Source: M55B118 sp964501715 (lineage in GTDB: Bacteria; Bacillota_I; Bacilli_A; Izemoplasmatales; Izemoplasmataceae). Taken from it: DNA of 11,140 nucleotides. Where the stretch lies: the NCBI GenBank assembly GCA_964501715.1, contig CAZCTR010000030.1:1-11140 (forward strand), written 5' to 3'. The translations under genes and the position numbers were made by a program. Below, piece after piece: positions 8,129 through 11,140 of the stretch (positions within the stretch are counted from its first letter, which is position 1; the number at the start of each line of letters is the position of its first letter). The notes beneath the pieces were generated by a model that saw only the letters and a program-made list of their open reading frames with translations, did not search any database and was not told where the DNA came from.

Positions 8129-9270
8129 CTCTCGCCTCCCATCCTTTTCGCGCCGTCCGCCCCTTGTGCCATGTACACACCGAGGGGGAGGGCGAAACGT
8201 TTCGCATATTCACTTGCGAGCCCGTCGAAGTCGGGCACGTCCTTCTTCTCATAAAGGGCGATCATCGTCCCGCCGAAACCGGCGCCGGTCATCCGCGCCC
8301 CGAGGGCGCCATGCGCACGGTGCCAGTCCACCAGGTAGTCAAGCTCCGCGCACGAGACCTCGAAAAGGTTTTTAAGCGAATCGTGCGAGGCGTTCATGAG
8401 GGAGCCCACTTTTACATAATCCCCCTTGAGGAGGGCGTCTTTCGCCTCCAAGGTCCGCTTGTTCTCGCTCACGACATGCCTGAGGCGTCTTTGAAGGGTC
8501 GCCTCCATCGCGGGCGCTTCCTTTTCGAAGGTTTCAAGCGAGACCTTGCCGAGGGGGCGGGTGAAATGGTCCTTGGCACGCTCGACCGCCCGGAAGCGTT
8601 CGTTGTAGGCGCTGTCCACAAGGTCGCGCGACTTGTGGGTGTTCATCATCACCAGGGTGTGACGGGCGAGATCCAGGGGGATGTGTTCACAGTCGAGGCT
8701 TTCCGTATCCAAAAGGAGGGCATGGTCCTTTTTGCCGAGTGCGACCGCGAACTGGTCCATGATGCCGCTCGAGACACCGATGTAGGTGTTTTCGACTTTC
8801 CTTGCGAGCTTTGCGATGGAAGCTTTGTCTAGGCCGAGCGCGCACTCCTCGTTGAGGATGGTGAGGATGAGTACTTCTAGCGCGGCGCTCGAGGAGAGCC
8901 CGGCGCTTTTGGGCAAGGTGCTCATGAGGGTGATGGAGAACCCATTCAAAGGAGGTTTCCCTTCTTCCCTCAACACATGGAGGATGCCTTCGATGTAATT
9001 CATGAAGCCTCTGCCTTGGACATATCCGTCCCCTTTTTCCGCTGTCATCACCCCGGACTCCTTGAAGTCCTCGCTATAGACGCGGATCTTTTTGTCCTCA
9101 CGCGAGGAGACGGCTGCGTGGATGCCGAGACTGATGCTCACGGGCAGGACGTATCCGCCGCTGTAGTCGGTGTGCTCTCCGATGAGGTTCGCGCGGCCCG
9201 GGGAGAAATACAGTCGGTCGGGGGTCTTTTGATAGACTGATTGGTGACGTTCCTTGAGTGTGTTTTCCAT
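8125..9270 (-). CDS. galK: Galactokinase
   Basis: Galactokinase phosphorylates alpha-D-galactose with ATP to galactose-1-phosphate, the entry step of the Leloir pathway. The 381-residue protein has the three GHMP-kinase motifs: GRANLIGEHTDYSGGYVLP at 25-43 (sugar binding), LPKSAGLSSSAALE at 118-131 (phosphate loop), and GARMTGAGFGG at 323-333. GIMDQFA at 168-174 includes Asp171, the expected catalytic base. Length and motif order are normal. The ATG at 9270 follows AAGGAG six bases upstream and lies only 14 bases after the regulator gene, so the two are almost certainly cotranscribed. Its stop overlaps the galE start, favouring coupled translation. No alternative assignment within the GHMP family fits as well, because GEHTDY is diagnostic of galactokinases. 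Confidence 0.96.
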   Translation of the reverse strand: MENTLKERHQSVYQKTPDRLYFSPGRANLIGEHTDYSGGYVLPVSISLGIHAAVSSREDKKIRVYSEDFKESGVMTAEKGDGYVQGRGFMNYIEGILHVLREEGKPPLNGFSITLMSTLPKSAGLSSSAALEVLILTILNEECALGLDKASIAKLARKVENTYIGVSSGIMDQFAVALGKKDHALLLDTESLDCEHIPLDLARHTLVMMNTHKSRDLVDSAYNERFRAVERAKDHFTRPLGKVSLETFEKEAPAMEATLQRRLRHVVSENKRTLEAKDALLKGDYVKVGSLMNASHDSLKNLFEVSCAELDYLVDWHRAHGALGARMTGAGFGGTMIALYEKKDVPDFDGLASEYAKRFALPLGVYMAQGADGAKRMGGER

Positions 9271-9284
9271 CGTTTTCTCCTTGC

Positions 9285-10271
9285 TTAGGCTGATTGCCTT
9301 TTTATGAGTGTGGTGGGCATGATCTTCTTCACGGGGATCCTGTCATGGTCCGAGACCCTCTCAAGAAGCGACTTGAGCGCTTCCTCGCCCATGGCGTTCG
9401 TCTGAACTTTCAAGGTTGTGAGTGAGGGATGGATGTAGCGTGATTGCGCGATGTCGTTGAAACCGATCACGGCCACATCATCCGGGATCTTAATGTTAGC
9501 TTCATGAAGCGCCTTGATGGCGCCCATCGCGATCGAGTCGTTCGCGCAGAAGTACACATCGGCGAGGTCGCCTTTCTCTATGGCTTCGCGCATGAGCGCG
9601 TAGCCGCTCTCGCTCGTGAACTCACCGATATGGACATGGTTCGCGTAATAGCGGTCGCGTTTTTCCAAGTAGGTGCGGAAGAACTTCTCCCGCCGCTCGC
9701 CGTAGAGGATGTTTTGATCGATCTTCTCATACGCGCCGATGAGACCGATTTTCCTGTATGGTCGTAGAATCGCGTATTCGAGGACCTGACGGACTGCCTC
9801 ACGGAAATCGATCACGACGCTGTCGAACTTGAGGGGGTCTGGAGCGCTGTCGACATAGACGATGTTGAGGGTCTTTTTTTCGAACGCGCGGCGTTCTTTC
9901 TCGGTGAACTTGCCGATGGCGATCAATCCGTCGATCTCTGAGAGACGGTCGAGATTGAACGCGCCGTCCTCACGGTAAAGCGTCATGATGTAAATCCCTT
10001 TTTCTTTCGCACGCTTCTCGATGCCGTGGCGTATTTCCATGAAATAAGGGTCCTCGATCTCCTGTTTGGAGTCATACCAGAGGACGATGCCTATGTGCAG
10101 GTGTCTGTCATGGGTTTTCGATTTCTTCTTGTAGTTGATCTCTTCTGCGACAGAAAGAATCTTTCTTCTAGTCTCACGGTTGACATTCAAGGTCTTGTCA
10201 TCGCTGAGGACGCGTGAGACGGTCGTGATGGAGACGCCTGTGGCGTCAGCTATATGTTTCAATGTCGGCAT
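9285..10271 (-). CDS. LacI/GalR-family transcriptional regulator of the galactoside operon
   Basis: This 328-residue DNA-binding protein has an N-terminal LacI helix-turn-helix (TLKHIADATGVSITTVSRVL, about 3-22) and hinge region to about 55. A periplasmic-binding-protein-like effector domain follows from about 57 to 325; FCANDSIAMGAIKALHE at 241-257 and IPDDVAVIGFNDI at 262-274 are characteristic. It probably represses the operon until galactose or a galactoside binds. The ATG at 10271 is chosen because the protein then begins MPTLKHIA as in the family and GAGGTG lies five bases upstream; an in-frame ATG at 10322 would fall upstream of the predicted promoter -10. As first gene of its operon it would regulate its own expression. 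Effector and operator are inferred from context; family membership is clear. Confidence 0.93.
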   Translation of the reverse strand: MPTLKHIADATGVSITTVSRVLSDDKTLNVNRETRRKILSVAEEINYKKKSKTHDRHLHIGIVLWYDSKQEIEDPYFMEIRHGIEKRAKEKGIYIMTLYREDGAFNLDRLSEIDGLIAIGKFTEKERRAFEKKTLNIVYVDSAPDPLKFDSVVIDFREAVRQVLEYAILRPYRKIGLIGAYEKIDQNILYGERREKFFRTYLEKRDRYYANHVHIGEFTSESGYALMREAIEKGDLADVYFCANDSIAMGAIKALHEANIKIPDDVAVIGFNDIAQSRYIHPSLTTLKVQTNAMGEEALKSLLERVSDHDRIPVKKIMPTTLIKRQSA

Positions 10272-10295
10272 CGAATCACCTCGGTAAATAATATG

Positions 10296-10327
10296 GTTTA
10301 ATTTTACTATATTTTTACTCATTAAAC
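10296..10327. promoter_or_regulatory. Inverted repeat over the operon promoter, candidate operator
   Basis: GTTTAAT (10296-10302) and ATTAAAC (10321-10327) are perfect 7-base inverted arms 18 bases apart. They overlap the predicted -10 and -35 of the operon promoter, where a repressor would block polymerase. A direct repeat TTTTACT also occurs at 10302-10308 and 10313-10319. The region is very A+T rich, so chance pairing is quite possible, and the arms are spaced wider than in a usual LacI-family operator. Confidence 0.35.
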
Positions 10328-10329
10328 AA
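10301..10329 (-). promoter_or_regulatory. Predicted sigma-A-type promoter of the regulator-gal operon
   Basis: Read on the minus strand, TTGTTT (10329-10324) is followed by a 17-base spacer and TAAAAT (10306-10301). The -10 matches the consensus at five of six positions and the spacer is ideal, but the -35 is weak (three of six). Transcription would start near 10294, giving a leader of about 22 bases that contains the regulator's ribosome binding site. This is a pattern match only. Confidence 0.6.
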
Positions 10330-10337
10330 GATGGACT

Positions 10338-10356
10338 CCATTGAACAATGGTTCAA
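10338..10356. promoter_or_regulatory. Palindrome midway between the divergent promoters, candidate operator
   Basis: TTGAAC (10341-10346), the spacer AATG and GTTCAA (10351-10356) form a perfect 6-base-arm inverted repeat. A second palindrome, CCATTG-AA-CAATGG (10338-10351), overlaps it. The centre, near 10348, is about 55 bases from both predicted transcription starts. It lacks the central CG common in LacI-family operators, so the protein that binds it is uncertain. The arms do not lie next to a T-run, which argues against a terminator. Confidence 0.45.
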
Positions 10357-10370
10357 AGTGCATGAAGGGC

Positions 10371-10397
10371 TCGACTTGTTTGAAGGTCTGCTATAAT
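10371..10397 (+). promoter_or_regulatory. Predicted extended -10 promoter of the heliorhodopsin gene
   Basis: A perfect TATAAT at 10392-10397 is preceded by TG one base upstream (10389-10390), the extended -10 arrangement that can work without a good -35. The best -35 candidate is TCGACT at 10371-10376 (four of six, 15-base spacer). Transcription would start near 10404, leaving a leader of about 20 bases, too short for a riboswitch. Confidence 0.7.
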
Positions 10398-10410
10398 GAA
10401 ACAATAATAA

Positions 10411-10419
10411 GAGGAGGGA
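10411..10419 (+). promoter_or_regulatory. Ribosome binding site fixing the heliorhodopsin start
   Basis: GAGGAGGGA lies immediately upstream of the ATG at 10425, with AGGAGG ending seven bases before it. This is an ideal Shine-Dalgarno distance and supports this start over the in-frame methionine at residue 12. Confidence 0.8.
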
Positions 10420-10424
10420 TCATC

Positions 10425-11140
10425 ATGCATGATTCATTAATCGCTTTCAATAGAAAAATGGGGGGTGTCCACCTTGTACAGGGCATCGCCATCCTGATTC
10501 TGGCTTTGACTGTGGAGACGTTCAAGTCATTCAGGCCTACAGTGTTCGCCCGCTTCTTCGAAGTCTATGAGGGCGGGGCATACGGTCCTGGGACTCAAGC
10601 GCTCTTCGACTTGCCATTCGGGATGCTTGTGGCTGTCTTTTTACTTCTGAGTGCGGTCTTTCACTTTCTGATTGCCGGACCGTTCAAGGCTTACTACCTC
10701 TCGAACATAAAAAAGGGCATCAATCCACTTAGATGGTATGAATACGCCCTGTCGTCCTCAATCATGATTGTGCTGCTCGCCGCGATGTTCGGTCTTCTCA
10801 CCATCGAGGCGGTCATCCTGATTTTCGTAATCAACGCACTCATGAACCTTTTCGGACTGCTCATGGAGAAGATGAACCCATTAAAGAGAAGCGAGACGGA
10901 TTGGACGGCGCACATTTTCGGCTGGATCGCCGGGGTCACACCCTGGGTGCTCATCGTCATCTACATGCTCAATAACGGGGATCTCTCAAAGCTTCCCTGG
11001 TTCGTCATTCCCGGACTGGTCTTCTATTTCCTGACTTTCAACCTGTTCGCTTTCAATCAATACATGCAATACAGGCGGGTGGGCCCATGGAGGGAATACA
11101 TCTACGGGGAACGCATGTATGTATGGCTCAGCCTTTTCGG
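10425..11140 (+). CDS. Heliorhodopsin (partial, cut just before the retinal-binding lysine)
   Basis: The visible 238 full codons encode a hydrophobic protein with six complete membrane helices and the start of a seventh. Features specific to heliorhodopsins are present: His16 in HLVQG (helix 1), a long loop between helices 1 and 2, His80 in helix 2, RWYEYALSSSIM with the expected Schiff-base counterion Glu106 in helix 3, Asn137 in helix 4, FNLFAFNQYMQYRRVGPW in helix 6, and YGERMYVWLSLFG entering helix 7. These sit one residue off the family reference numbering for helices 2-4 and 7 (His80 identical). The retinal lysine is therefore expected at residue 240, the first codon outside the window. 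Heliorhodopsins are retinal photoreceptors with inverted membrane topology and no known ion pumping; a sensory or regulatory role is proposed. It has its own promoter, divergent from the galactose operon. Confidence 0.93.
   Translation, partial: MHDSLIAFNRKMGGVHLVQGIAILILALTVETFKSFRPTVFARFFEVYEGGAYGPGTQALFDLPFGMLVAVFLLLSAVFHFLIAGPFKAYYLSNIKKGINPLRWYEYALSSSIMIVLLAAMFGLLTIEAVILIFVINALMNLFGLLMEKMNPLKRSETDWTAHIFGWIAGVTPWVLIVIYMLNNGDLSKLPWFVIPGLVFYFLTFNLFAFNQYMQYRRVGPWREYIYGERMYVWLSLF

Noticed and set aside
8164..8832. Long open frame of 222 codons on the plus strand opposite galK
   Set aside because: It is antisense to a gene with all galactokinase motifs, has no recognisable domain, and arises from the codon bias of the minus-strand gene. 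Similar plus-strand frames at 4120-4650, 3622-4062 and 2626-3036 were rejected for the same reason.
10272..10322. N-terminal extension of 17 residues on the LacI-family regulator
   Set aside because: The family normally starts just before TLKHIA, a good binding site precedes the ATG at 10271, and the extension would be encoded across the predicted promoter.
10272..10424. Catabolite-repression (cre) site, riboswitch or terminator in the intergenic region
   Set aside because: No convincing match to the cre consensus with its central CG was found, both predicted leaders are only about 20 bases long, and the palindromes are not followed by a T-run.
10694..10960. Open frame of 88 codons on the minus strand opposite the heliorhodopsin
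   Set aside because: It lies wholly inside the heliorhodopsin coding region, which has family motifs and a clear start signal; the antisense translation shows no family features.
10425..11140. Type-1 microbial rhodopsin pump (proteorhodopsin-like)
   Set aside because: The helix 3 motif of pumps (an Asp-based counterion with a proton donor such as DTD or DTE) is absent; RWYEY with Glu106 and the helix 1 and 2 histidines are heliorhodopsin features.
1..11140. Mollicutes-type code with TGA as tryptophan
   Set aside because: Most genes end in TGA at positions that fit the start of the next gene, and tryptophan in conserved motifs is encoded by TGG.

Overview
The window holds a compact galactoside-use operon, read right to left on the minus strand, and the start of a divergently transcribed heliorhodopsin gene on the plus strand. 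It looks like a Gram-positive (Bacillota-type) bacterium. GalT is the class II form typical of that group, the ribosome binding sites are strong AGGAGG-like purine runs, the LacI-type regulator has a Bacillota-like sequence, and heliorhodopsins are mostly found in organisms with one membrane. Base composition is moderate, with G+C a little above half by eye. TGA is a genuine stop and tryptophan is read from TGG, so the genetic code is standard. The genus cannot be fixed from this sequence.

Layout. From 10271 down to 1 on the minus strand the order is: LacI-family regulator, galK, galE, galT (class II), galM, GH36 alpha-galactosidase, MelB-like sugar:cation symporter, and a GH2 beta-galactosidase-type enzyme cut by the left edge. 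The regulator and galK are 14 bases apart; every later junction overlaps, by 4 to 32 bases. There is no room for internal terminators, so the block is probably one transcript with coupled translation. The only non-coding stretch is 10272-10424 (153 bases). It contains a sigma-A-like promoter for the operon, an extended -10 promoter for the plus-strand gene, and two inverted repeats that could be operators. From 10425 to the right edge runs a heliorhodopsin gene, truncated just before the expected retinal-binding lysine.

How the genes work together. The symporter probably imports alpha- and beta-galactosides such as melibiose, raffinose-type sugars or lactose. The GH36 and GH2 enzymes release galactose, and GalM converts the beta-anomer to the alpha-anomer used by galactokinase. 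GalK, GalT and GalE then carry out the Leloir pathway to glucose-1-phosphate. The regulator is the first gene of the operon and probably controls its own transcription. The unusual element is the membrane photoreceptor sharing this regulatory region, which raises the untested possibility of linked control of light sensing and sugar metabolism. Apart from 10272-10424 there is no gene-free stretch of note, and I saw no RNA genes, mobile elements or CRISPR arrays.
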